A stretch of 64,000 bases of DNA. Source: Leishmania mexicana MHOM/GT/2001/U1103. Lineage: Eukaryota; Euglenozoa; Kinetoplastea; Trypanosomatida; Trypanosomatidae. The position numbers and the translations under genes are program-made. Shown piece by piece: positions 40,727 to 50,710 of the stretch. The stretch is from the NCBI RefSeq assembly GCF_000234665.1, contig NC_018334.1, positions 1,302,001 through 1,366,000 on the forward strand, written 5' to 3'. The first letter of the stretch is position 1. Every line of letters starts with the position of its first letter. The notes under the pieces were generated by a model. It searched no databases and had not been told where the DNA came from. It worked only from the letters and a program-made list of their open reading frames with translations.

Positions 40727-41971
40727 TTACGCGTGGCCGGCAATCTCCCTGCGGCCACCAAAGAAGCCAGAGACGGTATCCATGACGGTGAGAAAGAACT
40801 GACCACCGAGGCCTGGGTAGCGGGCGAGGAGGCGGCGGGTGTAGGAGACGTCCTGACACTTCTTCAGCTGCAGGTCAATCCGCTCAATCGCCGCCGCAAG
40901 CGAGTTGGCGATCGATGTGGAGCTGGCGTCTTGCACGTCTAGCTTCTTCTGCAGCTCCACGCAGTAGTCGCGGAACATGCTGAGGGAGCTGTAGAGGGTT
41001 GTTGCCTTGAGCATGATACGGCATGACTCCGGCCGTGACACCTTCACCTTGACCTGGAACGTGTCGGGGTTGTTGTACACTTCCTTCAGCGTAGCAATGG
41101 CCATCACCTGAGGAATGGCGCAGAAGCGGAACACCGACGGGTCGCGCAGAGCGGAGAGGTAGTCCACGATGTATGGGACATGCACGAGAGCGTCGGCCAC
41201 CATGGCGTTCAGGCACTGTACCGCCGCCGGATTGTTCGACTCACTCTTCAGCTCCTTCAGTTCCGTCACGTAGGTGCCCCAGATCTCCTTCGGCCAGAAC
41301 ATCCGCGGCGGCTCCTCGCGGATGTCCTCGTAGTAGTCGCGGATGATGTTTGTCTTCTGCAGGAAGAGACCCATGTGGTTGGATGTGGTGAGATCGTCGT
41401 CCAGGCTCGGGTCCTCAAAGTCGCAGCGAGCGAAGAGCTGGGTGAGGCCGTGGCCGACGAGACCGGCGACATAGTGGCAGTACTGGTTGTAGTCATCCTT
41501 TGTGACCACTGGGCGCTTCAGGAACTCGCACATGCCGTTGGCCATGCGTTCGCAGATGTTCGCAATGACGTCCTGATACTCCTTCTTCAGCTTCTGGAAT
41601 TCGCGCGAGACGCACGGGTATTTCTCCAGCAGTTCGCGCTCGCGTCCCTCACCGACGCCGCTCATGCACCAGCTCATGTCGCTCGTGTGCGTGTGGAACT
41701 TCGGAAGCTCCTTCAGCTTCACGTCTACCGGAACGCTCATGTCATCCTCCAAGGTGTCGAGCGCACGAAGGACAAGGTAGAAGATGCAGATGGAATCACG
41801 GAGCTGCTGGTCTGAGAGCTGCGCTACGACAACGGCAAAGGATCGAGAGACGTCGTTCATGATATCGTAGCAGAAGCGCAGGTCCGTCTCCTCCGGCGGC
41901 ACCCGAATCTTCGCAGAGCGCATCTGCCACTTTACACGCATCATCGCCACCGAATCCGAGAAGAACCCCAT
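40727..41971 (-). CDS. SQS: Squalene synthase (farnesyl-diphosphate farnesyltransferase)
   Basis: This 414-residue enzyme joins two farnesyl diphosphates to presqualene diphosphate and reduces it with NADPH to squalene, the first committed step of ergosterol synthesis and an established antileishmanial target. Seen: SRSFAVVVAQL near residue 42, the first Asp-rich motif DTLEDD at 72-77 within FYLVLRALDTLEDD, the second Asp-rich motif DYYED at 212-216 within QKTNIIRDYYEDI, and PRMFWPKEIWGTY after it. The C-terminus has a short hydrophobic segment (GGQFFLTVMDTVSGFF), weaker than the membrane anchor of other squalene synthases. The start is the ATG at 41969-41971, which fits the family N-terminus. 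Confidence 0.97.
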   Translation of the reverse strand: MGFFSDSVAMMRVKWQMRSAKIRVPPEETDLRFCYDIMNDVSRSFAVVVAQLSDQQLRDSICIFYLVLRALDTLEDDMSVPVDVKLKELPKFHTHTSDMSWCMSGVGEGRERELLEKYPCVSREFQKLKKEYQDVIANICERMANGMCEFLKRPVVTKDDYNQYCHYVAGLVGHGLTQLFARCDFEDPSLDDDLTTSNHMGLFLQKTNIIRDYYEDIREEPPRMFWPKEIWGTYVTELKELKSESNNPAAVQCLNAMVADALVHVPYIVDYLSALRDPSVFRFCAIPQVMAIATLKEVYNNPDTFQVKVKVSRPESCRIMLKATTLYSSLSMFRDYCVELQKKLDVQDASSTSIANSLAAAIERIDLQLKKCQDVSYTRRLLARYPGLGGQFFLTVMDTVSGFFGGRREIAGHA

Positions 41972-42698
41972 GGCTGCTTACTGGGGTATGTTCGTGTGTG
42001 TGTGTGTGTCTGCGTTGGGTGAGTGAGAAAAGACAGGAGAGAGGCTGGAGGCACACGGCAGGGTGGGGAGGCGCGGAGGGACGAGGTGGGATGGAGGAGG
42101 GGATGCTGCTACGTGTATCGGTGTTTGTGTAAGGACCTCCGGTTTTAGAGATATGACTTCAATAAGAAAAGATGGGGGAAAGGACTGAAGTATGATGCAC
42201 AGATTGCTATTCAACTGGAAGGCGTGCAGGTGGTCGCGGTAGTCGTGTGTGTGTGTGTGTGTGTGTGCGTGCGTGCGTGCATGTAGACGCCGAATCGGCA
42301 GGAAGTGTGCGCCGGGGCGGCGAGGAGGAGGGGTCACAGAATAACGATGAGAGAGGGTGTAAGTGGCGTGTATCAACGTCGTCACAAAATTACACGGAGG
42401 AGACCCGCTTCCGTGCGCCGCTGGCATACTCCCAAGCGGTCGCTTCGGCCAGTCGCTGAGACGCCAAGTCCAGCAGGCACACATCCGTTCACACACACGA
42501 GGAAGGGCTCCTCCCCCTCGCTGCAAAGGTGTGGTTAGCTCGGAAAAAGAAGGCGCGGTGGGCCTTGAATCGTCGTCTCCCGCTCTTTTCAGACACACCT
42601 GCAGATCAGGTAATGGGGTGCAGCCTGTCAGCCAGTGCAAGCACGGCCTCGCCGCCCTCCTCCCCGTGGCACTGCGCATCCCAATCCAAAAGACGAGG
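41972..42698. other. Intergenic region between the squalene synthase and Nudix genes
   Basis: About 730 bases. (GT)8 at 41994-42009 and a longer GT/GC-GT tract at 42245-42280 are the only structures. No gene is seen. Confidence 0.65.
42010..42045 (-). promoter_or_regulatory. Candidate trans-splice acceptor of squalene synthase
   Basis: On the minus strand a pyrimidine-rich tract (about 42045-42018) leads to CCAACGCAG, with the AG at 42011-42010, 38 bases upstream of the start codon. It lies directly next to the (GT)8 tract. Inferred from sequence only. Confidence 0.35.
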
Positions 42699-43676
42699 TC
42701 AGAGTTGGCTCTGTGGCTTCGTGTCTCGCCCGCGGTCATCGACTTTCCCGTCGACCCACGGCTTCAGCATTGCATACGGCGTGGTGCCTGGGCCACGCAG
42801 CTCAATGTCCAAGTGCTGCCCCTCCAGCGCACGCCGCACGTCCTGCTTGCTCACCCACATCACCTTTTCGAGCTCTGAGGCATCCACCACGAGACTAGGT
42901 GAGGCGTCAGCCACCGCGTAGTAGCACATCATCATCAGGTACGGGTGCGGCCACGGCTGAGACCCGATGTAGCGCACCTCGCTCACGCTGGCGCCGCTCT
43001 CCTCCTCCACCTCACGCCGCACCGTCTCCTCGGCCGACTCGCCGTGCAGAACAAATCCAGAGAGCAGCGTCAGCACCTTGCTCTCCTTGCGCCGCTGCGA
43101 CAGGATGACGTTGCCCTTTCCGTCCAGCACCGCCACCAGCACGGCGGGCACAAGCTGGGGGAAGTGCTGCTTTCCGCACTCGGGGCAAAACCGACTGAGG
43201 CCAACATCGCGCGCCGGGTCCGTTGCGGTGCCGCAGTTGGCACAAAACCGGCTGGAGGCGTGCCAGCGGATAAGCGACATGGCGAGGCCATAGGCCGCCT
43301 GCTCCGGCCGCGACATCTCGAACACGTACCCGTCCTTGGACGGCGCCCAGACCAGCTGTGAGAGTCGACGCCCAGCAAGGTTGTCTGCCATAGAGGAAAA
43401 AATGTTCTCACCGGTTCTTGGATCTTCGCCAACGTAGATGAGCTCCTTGAGGTCCTTCACGGTGAGGGCCCCATCACAGAGCGAATGGTGCCACCATGCC
43501 ACATTCGGCTGCCGCTGAGCGCGTGGCACAAAGCCTACATTCTCCTTCTTCACAATGACTACGCGTGGCTTGCGCGAGGGCTGCAGGCGCTGGGCCTGGA
43601 AGCCCGGAACCATGCGCTCCTGCTCCAGGCGACGCAGGTGACCGCCGGAGAAGGTGAGCTCGAGAAGTCGGCCCAT
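42699..43676 (-). CDS. NADH-pyrophosphatase-like Nudix hydrolase (NudC/NUDT12 type)
   Basis: This 325-residue protein has the NudC layout: an N-terminal domain (1-140), a four-Cys zinc ribbon (Cys145, 148, 164, 167; FCANCG and FCPECG), and a Nudix domain with the box at 207-229 (GFVLHGESAEETVRREVEEESG). SQPWPHP at 239-245 corresponds to the SQPWPFPxS signature that marks NADH-type substrates. The family hydrolyses NAD(H) to NMN(H) and AMP, and some members remove NAD caps from RNA. The protein ends in SQL, a possible type-1 peroxisomal/glycosomal targeting signal, reminiscent of peroxisomal NUDT12. The start is the first in-frame ATG. Confidence 0.92.
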   Translation of the reverse strand: MGRLLELTFSGGHLRRLEQERMVPGFQAQRLQPSRKPRVVIVKKENVGFVPRAQRQPNVAWWHHSLCDGALTVKDLKELIYVGEDPRTGENIFSSMADNLAGRRLSQLVWAPSKDGYVFEMSRPEQAAYGLAMSLIRWHASSRFCANCGTATDPARDVGLSRFCPECGKQHFPQLVPAVLVAVLDGKGNVILSQRRKESKVLTLLSGFVLHGESAEETVRREVEEESGASVSEVRYIGSQPWPHPYLMMMCYYAVADASPSLVVDASELEKVMWVSKQDVRRALEGQHLDIELRGPGTTPYAMLKPWVDGKVDDRGRDTKPQSQL

Positions 43677-46456
43677 GTCAGCCTTGAGTGGCGCAGAGGG
43701 TCTGCGGGTGAAGAGAGTCGGGGGTGGAGGGGACGGCGAAGGCGCACAAAACAGTAGCGACGACGAGACGCAAGATGCAAAGAAAACGGAAGAACAGCGC
43801 AGTGCCGACGAGGTGATGGAGGGTCTGAGTTCGGAGACCCGCTGGTCTTGCTGTGCTACGGCGGGCGGCGCACTGTCATGAGGGTTTCCCCTTCAAGTAG
43901 AGTTGGAGAGGGTATGCCAGTATCAAGGTTCTGTATTTGGCTGCTGGTGATGGTTGCGGAGCCACAATGAGTTGTCCACAACGTCAGAAGATGAGGTGAG
44001 ACTCGCGTGCGCGCCACTCAAGCGTGAAGGCGGAGGATGAAGAGGGCCCCCTCGAACAGGAAGAACAAAACATCAAGGCCAAGAGGGGAGGTGCTAGAGG
44101 AGATGCGAGAGAGAGAGACGGATGGGGGCATGATGGAAGGCGTGTTGAACGTGTGCATGTTTGTGTGTGTGTGTGTGAGGCGCACCTGCCAAGTCCATAC
44201 CACTGTCATATTGCGCCTCCCTTGCTATCGGAAGAGGCTCCAAGACCGCCATGAAGCTCTTGAAAGGGGGCTTGAGCCACACCATTCAACAGTCGGCGAG
44301 CTGCGTAGAAAGCGGTGATACACGAGCGACCCGCATAGCGAATCTTCTTAGAAACTCAAGTTCCGTTGCTGAGACCGCTGCCGCGGGTGGAGACAACGAC
44401 GGTGCGGCTGCGCTCCTCTCTCTTACTTTTTTCTTCCGCTCTCTGCCGCATACGGTTAGCTTCATATTTGTTGAAGCTGAAGACGTGGCAATACGCACGC
44501 ATGCACACACACACACACACCTCCCTCTGGCATGAACGCGCTCGTACACGGTGGTAAGCGAGGGAGGCGGGGGCAGAGGGTTGGGAGGGTGTAGGCGGAG
44601 ACACACGCAAACGTGAGAGCACACACAAAACAACTCCGCCACGGACAACGACAGAGGGAAACAGAGCACCAAAGAAAATCATTCGTGCACGTAGATACAC
44701 GCGCGTCGGGGCGCGACTCCACGCACTCGCGGCACACATCAAACGGAGGTGGGGACTTCTACACTCGCGCATAGACACACGCACACGCACATATATGTAA
44801 ACAGATGTATAGATGTATATATAAAGACACATACATACACGGTGGTTCCAGATTGACAGCAACATAGAATCGGCGCGCACACAAAGACGAGGAGCCCCCA
44901 GAGAGCAGACAAGCACGCACAGAAAAAGACACAGTGATGGAAGAAAAAAGGGGGAGGGGAGGATAGGGTGGCGGGGCAGCACAAGGTGAGCTGAAGAGAT
45001 GACGACGAGACATGCGGTGAACATCAACAGGGCACACACCCGCACACGCACACGCACACACACACACACAGACACAGACACAGGCAGGCAGGCAGAGGGA
45101 GTGGCACGGACAGAGAAACAGACGAAAATGAGACCGGGAAGAAAGTTCTCAAAATGTCGAGAAAAAAATGAAGAAGGGCGGCGAGAGCGCGCGCGACGGA
45201 GACAACAGCGGCACGCCTCAGCGAGAGATGGCGAGATGCGCCGGCCCGTCGGCTTTCGGCCCGCTTGTGCGCCGGCACTCCTGTGCGTGCCACCCTCTCT
45301 TTATCTCGCTCTACGTGGATGTGAGATTGGCTCTGGGGCACTCGTGGAGAGGGAGGGGTCACCGAGTGCACAGAGGCGGCGCCACGCACAGGAGAGCTCA
45401 CGAATGAAGTGGGAAAGACGAGCGAGGGACGGAGGAGAGGAAAAAGAGACGAGGCGAGCGTTCGCACAGAGACACAGATGCGGGCACGCACACGCGCATA
45501 CAGAGAACGAGGCACACCAACGCACCCTCAGCCCGGTCCTCGCACCCGCAACACAACACAAACCGAACACGCGGCAGACGGACCGAGATGAGGACAGATC
45601 TTGATAAGAAGTGATGAATCACACAGACAAAAAAAAGACACAACCCAAACGGCAGGCGCACCACCGAGATAAACGCACAAGTGCAGCTGTCACTGTCGCG
45701 CGTACTCTGTGGCGATACATCCCTGTCGCCTTCACATTGCCTCCGTTGTTGGTGCGCACCATCGTGGCGAATCCGCAGCCGTGCTTGACTGAGAAAATTT
45801 CGCTTTTCCTTTTTCATGCGTGCACACACAGAGCGTCGTCCCCTGCTGAGCATTGCATGCGCGTGTGCGTCCGCCTGTGCCTCTACCGTCGCCCCTGAAG
45901 CAGAGGGAAGCAGTGCGGCACACAACAGAGAGAAGGGCAGAGAAGACACGACAACGTGAAACGGCCCGCAGACGCACGCGCAGAGATAAAGGACGCGTGC
46001 GCATCGCACAGAGGCAAAGAGAGAAAACGGGAGGGTGGGGAGGGGCAACGACTCGGACAGGCACACGCAGGAGGAAAAACGAGACATGACGTGTGTGTGG
46101 GAGGGGAGGGGGAGGGGGGCGGCAACGAGCACATCAAAGGCACCATATGCGGGAACGACCCGCTGCATCATGCGGGAGGCCGGAGGCACGCTCATCTGCA
46201 CGCATCCGGCCCCCTGAAGCGTACACAAAGCGGAAAGGCAGAAGAGAGAGGCTGGGGTACAAGTGGGCGGCAGGTGGCGGGGAAGACAGCAGGAGACGTG
46301 TGATGTATGTGTACCTTCCGTAGAGGTGCGTGGGCAGGCGTCTGCGTATCTGCACCGCCACCAAGTCCCCACGACTGAGTGGTCCACTGCAGAAACACAA
46401 AAGCAAGGAGACAGACAACAGGTAAGGACGTGCCTGCCCATCAACGTCAGCGGGAG
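43677..46456. other. Long intergenic region with the NEK kinase 3' UTR
   Basis: About 2.8 kb. The plus strand is purine-rich over much of 44900-46250 (pyrimidine-rich transcript), with CA/GT tracts (44160-44180, 44505-44522, 45040-45085) and a TA-rich patch near 44788-44825. A 348-codon minus-strand frame (45398-46444) is a Cys/Ser/Leu/Val low-complexity translation without domains, and I do not call it a gene. Confidence 0.65.
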
Positions 46457-47782
46457 TTACGGGGCGGCCTCCTGCAACGTAGTCAGCCACTGCTCGTACG
46501 CCCTCTGGCTCGGCGCCATGAACCAGAAAGCCTTACCCGCTTGGTTCTTCATGGCAAAGACAAACTCCTCGCCAGCCATCATGACATCGATGGGGCACAC
46601 GGAGGTCAGGGTGGAGACCGGCACCAACTCCTCCGGGTCCACCCCGCTTGGGTCCCGAATCGAAATCTGCTTCTTGTCGAAACTCAAGAGGCACTTTTGC
46701 CATCCGCGCAGCGCCGTGTGACGCTTCACCGTGCCAATAAGCGGCTCCGGCTCATCCAAGTGCGCAGGCGGCTCCTCCGTGTTTAGCGACTGCGTAATGC
46801 AGCGCGCGATGGCCTCACGCACGTCGGCTGGGATGCGGCTGTGTTTCTCCACACTGCGCTTGAGGGTCTCGAGGTTGGATTGAATAAAAGGCTCGTGAAA
46901 CAGTTCGTGAATAGTCGGCCGCGTGTTGGGGTCGACGGAGAGAAGTCGGTTGCACACATCACGCAAACTCGCCGAGTACGATGACGGCAGGTCAGAGCGC
47001 CGACCGTGGCATATGTTTGTGATGAGCTCATCCATGTTCTTCCCGGTGAAGGGGCGGCGGAGCGCCATGACCTCGTAAAGCACGACTCCGAGGGCCCACA
47101 TCTCACTCTTCTTGCTGTAGGGCTGGCGATGCCACAACTCCGGGCTCAGGTAGTATGGCGTGCCACAGAAGGTCGAGCCGACGGCATTGGAGAGGGAGTC
47201 CTCGTACTGGCGAGAAAAGCCGAAGTCGCCGAGCTTGACGAGGCCGGTGGTAGTGAGGAGTATGTTTGCGGTCTTCAGGTCGCGGTGCATCATCTTGTTC
47301 GAGTGAATGTGGTCCAGGGCAAGGCAAAGCTGCAGAAAGATGAACACCACCTCGTGCTCGCGGAAAAACTTCATCTCGCGCACGCGGGCCTTGATCTGCT
47401 TGTACAAATCCCCGCCATCGGCGTACTCCATCACAATCAGCAGCTGTCCCTCTCTCTCGATGGCGTTCTCGCAGCGCACGACGTGCGGGTTGCAGCAGCG
47501 CGAGAGACACTTTACCTCGTTTGTGACAAAGCCACGGTCCTTTTCGCTCATGCTATTCAGGTCCATCACCTTCGCGGCGAAGACGCTGCCGGTAGCGCTT
47601 TCCTCCACGCGCCACGCGCTACCAAAGCTGCCCTGTCCCAGCAAGCGCTTCTTGACGTACTGGCAGTTCGGCGTCCGGCCGAGGATGTCCTGCAGAGGGC
47701 CCTGACCGGTCTCCGTCGTGCTCGGTGGCACTGGGAGGCCGTTATTGCCGCCGTTCGGCTTTCGTTGGTCTTGCTCCTCCAT
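46457..47782 (-). CDS. NEK-family protein kinase with C-terminal PH domain
   Basis: This 441-residue kinase belongs to the NIMA-related family. The kinase domain runs from about 43 to 300: glycine loop GQGSFGSAW, AAKVMD, catalytic HRDLKTANILL near 165, DFGFS near 187, GTPYYLSPE, then SEMWALGVVLYE. The C-terminal 100 residues form a PH domain (IGTVKRHTALRGWQKCLLSF, ending AYEQWLTTLQEA), an arrangement found in trypanosomatid NEKs such as the NRKA/NRKB type. PH domains bind phosphoinositides or membrane partners, and trypanosome NEKs act in basal-body and flagellar biology or differentiation; the specific role here is unknown. The start is the Met before EEQDQRK. The 77 frame residues upstream are CA/GT-repeat-derived UTR translation. 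Confidence 0.93.
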   Translation of the reverse strand: MEEQDQRKPNGGNNGLPVPPSTTETGQGPLQDILGRTPNCQYVKKRLLGQGSFGSAWRVEESATGSVFAAKVMDLNSMSEKDRGFVTNEVKCLSRCCNPHVVRCENAIEREGQLLIVMEYADGGDLYKQIKARVREMKFFREHEVVFIFLQLCLALDHIHSNKMMHRDLKTANILLTTTGLVKLGDFGFSRQYEDSLSNAVGSTFCGTPYYLSPELWHRQPYSKKSEMWALGVVLYEVMALRRPFTGKNMDELITNICHGRRSDLPSSYSASLRDVCNRLLSVDPNTRPTIHELFHEPFIQSNLETLKRSVEKHSRIPADVREAIARCITQSLNTEEPPAHLDEPEPLIGTVKRHTALRGWQKCLLSFDKKQISIRDPSGVDPEELVPVSTLTSVCPIDVMMAGEEFVFAMKNQAGKAFWFMAPSQRAYEQWLTTLQEAAP

Positions 47783-50710
47783 TGCAGGACGTGCGTGCGT
47801 GCGTGCGTGTGTGTGTGCGCGCGCCAGACGGCACGAGGCAGGGAGGGGGAGGGAGAGATGAGGAAAAAAGAGGCGCCGAGAGAGGATGCGGGAGGAGCGC
47901 AGAGGTCTGCCACGCAACGCACAGCGACGACAGCACACAGAAGAGAAAATGGAAACGAGAATAACGCCGGACAGCGCAAAGGTCCACCACCAACGGCACG
48001 CGCACAGGGGCAAGATGAGATGCGGCTGCCAAATAGAGATGGAGAGAAAAGCAGTACGATGCGCAGAGGACAGAGACTCCGACAGAGAGGGGGGAGGGCG
48101 GCGCCAAGGAACAGGAGAGCGGGAGGTAGAAGAGAGACGCCGACGTCACCACCAGAAATGGTGCGAGTCGGGGCTGAGAACGAAAAAAGGGCAGGAAGAC
48201 AAGGGTGGAAAACGCCAGGCCAGCGAGCGAGGAGGGCGTGACACACGAGCGCTGAGCAGCTGGCGGCCGAAGGGGAAAGAAAAACCAAAGCCGAAAGGAC
48301 CTGAACAGAATAGGAGACAGGGTGATAAACTCTGTCCAACTTAGCTAGCGCGATGATACGCGCAAGGGAGATGTATGGACGTGCACGCGTGTGCTCATGT
48401 GATGGTGGATGTATATAAGGTCTGCAGGGGGCGGGTGCGCAGGTGCTTCCAGGCAGGCGTGCCGTCTTTCAGTGCAAGCAGCTGTGCACGTGACTCGCGG
48501 TGGCGGGTTTGAGCGCGTGACTGCGCCGGCGGAAAAGAAAAGGAAACGCAGAACAAAGAAATAGTTGCGGTGACTGCGGCGATGGTCACCGAAAACGGTT
48601 GCCACAGCGCCGACTCCCGCACGTGTATAATGGAAGATACCCGTCGTGCGTGCACGTGCGCCCAGTGCCTCCCCCCTCTTGCCTTTTTTCAGTTGTTTCC
48701 TCGTGCCGAAAGGGCGGCAGACACGCACAAGAAAACGCCGCCTCAGACGGAGCTACCCGCACGCACCGAGATGCAAAATAAAAGGAGGCGAAGTGCAAGG
48801 GGTTGGCGAGTGGAGAGACAGAGGGGGAGGAGAAGGCGACCGTTGATCACGTAGCAAAAAATGTGAAGGCCGAGCCTGTCGCATACGCTCGGGGCGGTAT
48901 GTGTGTTTGGCCAAGAAGGGGAGGGGAGACGCAGAATATGCGGGACGATGAAGCGCTGAAGTGGCAGCGGGAATTGGTGCTAGTGCAAACGATGATAATG
49001 ATTGACACACCGAGCGAGGGGGGCGTGCTGTAGTGCGGCTGCCTGCCGTGCGTGCGTGTCTCTCTCTCTATGGGCACAAGTGAGATGCGAATGTATCGGA
49101 GACGAGGAGAATGGAAGGGGTTCCGGTGCCGTGCTCGCTCTCTCTCACGTGGCGAGTGCAGTAGAACAAGATGCAAGTACGGGAAAGGGGTGGTTGTGTG
49201 GAGTGCAGCAATAGAAGAGAGAGCGTTCTGGGCTTCTTCGAGGCTGGTGTTTGCTCATGGAGTAGAGCGGTGTATGTGCGGCCGGGGAGGTGAGCAAAAG
49301 CGAGAGAGAAAGAGGGAGTTGAAAGAGAAGAGTCCGCGCATAGCACACCTGTGGTGATGCGTTCGTGCCGCACAGACACAAACGACGGTCGTATCTCGTT
49401 CTTCGTGTCATGCGATCATCGCGCGCTCTAAACACCCACATATGTATATATGTATATGTATATATGTATATGTATATATATACAAGCTTCAGTACTCTGT
49501 TGCGTGCTTCGGATTCGAGAGAAAATACACAACGAGACCCAGAAGCAGAGTCTCCCGCACTTGTTCTTCAATGTGCGCCACTGGCCATAACCTTTCCCTG
49601 GTGATCAGTTTCGTTTCCCACGTCCGTTAAGCGTCCCACTTCGCACCCGCATCCCCGCATCCCCTCTCCAAATTCAACGTACGATACCCGACATAGGTAC
49701 AGGCAACAAGTAGTACGACTGTCCGGCGTGTGTGCACGTGCCCGTGAGTGCAGGTTGAGAAGAGTGCACGCATCTGGTGCGAAGAGAGAGGCAAATATAT
49801 ATATATATATTCCATGTCGCACATCGGCTGCTGTTAAGTCAACAAAAAAGGAAAAATACAACGACAAGACCACGCGGGCGGCGTCATCACGCTCGAGGCA
49901 GCGAAAAAGCCCACTGGACACCAGTGAAGAGACGTGGACACAACGCACACGAAACAGAAAGAATACGCGTCCACCACTGAGATGCAGCACCGCGCAGAGG
50001 CACAACAGTAAAGAGGGGGAGAAGGGGGTCGGGGGGAGGGGGTCGAGGACGTTACCGTGGCACCTAGTCCAAGACTCGAGAGAGAGAGAGGTGGGGGGAC
50101 ATGAATCTTGGCAGGGCGGAGAAGGAAGAGGGGAGAGGAAGAGGAAGGGGTGGGGGCGTTTGCGCTTGTTCGCGTGATGCAGGAGGTATTGAACGGAGGG
50201 AAGAGCCGGTGAGGATGTGATAGAGTTATACACCGGAAGTCGTGCTTCCTGCGCAGTACCACGGATAAAGCAAAACAATTACAACACATGAAATATATAA
50301 TCGTAGAGAGCGAGAGCAGGAGACGCCCACTCGCGGAAGATGGGGAGAATGCCGAGCTAACAGGGGAGGTGCATGTCCGCAAGCCACAGCGCTGTATTCG
50401 GAACGAGCCGACACGCCGCTGTAGACGCAGACACAGAACAGCGGGGAGAAAACAGAAAGAGATTGCGGCACCCTCTCCTGCGCCACACCATCCACAAAGC
50501 CGTCAACACGAAGCATCGCCCCGTCACGTCGTCAGCGTCCCGACGCAGTGGACTCTTCCCACCCGCCCGTGTTTCACATACTTTACGTTAGAGGCGCCGA
50601 GAGAGAAAAAGATGCACCGCAACAAATTTGAAGCAGCCGCACCGCACCGCCCATGACACCCTCTCCTCCCTCTCATCACGCACGCTCGAACGAAGGAAGT
50701 CCGCCCGCGC
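47783..50710. other. Long intergenic region and acetyl-CoA carboxylase 3' UTR
   Basis: About 2.9 kb. A GTGC/GTGT tract lies at 47790-47820 next to the kinase start. Purine-rich plus-strand blocks occur at 47840-48240 and 50020-50160, and TA-rich patches at 49440-49484 and 49794-49811. No gene is supported. Confidence 0.65.
49440..49484. repeat. TA/TATG repeat island
   Basis: A 45-base alternation of TATATG and TATA units, with no G or C except single G and terminal C bases, stands in GC-rich surroundings about 1.2 kb past the carboxylase stop codon. Its composition is close to that of the island at 5906-5950. Confidence 0.85.

Noticed and set aside
45398..46444. 348-codon open frame on the minus strand
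   Set aside because: Its translation is Cys/Ser/Leu/Val-rich low complexity from a pyrimidine-rich strand. It has no domain, and overlapping frames of similar length exist on the plus strand.
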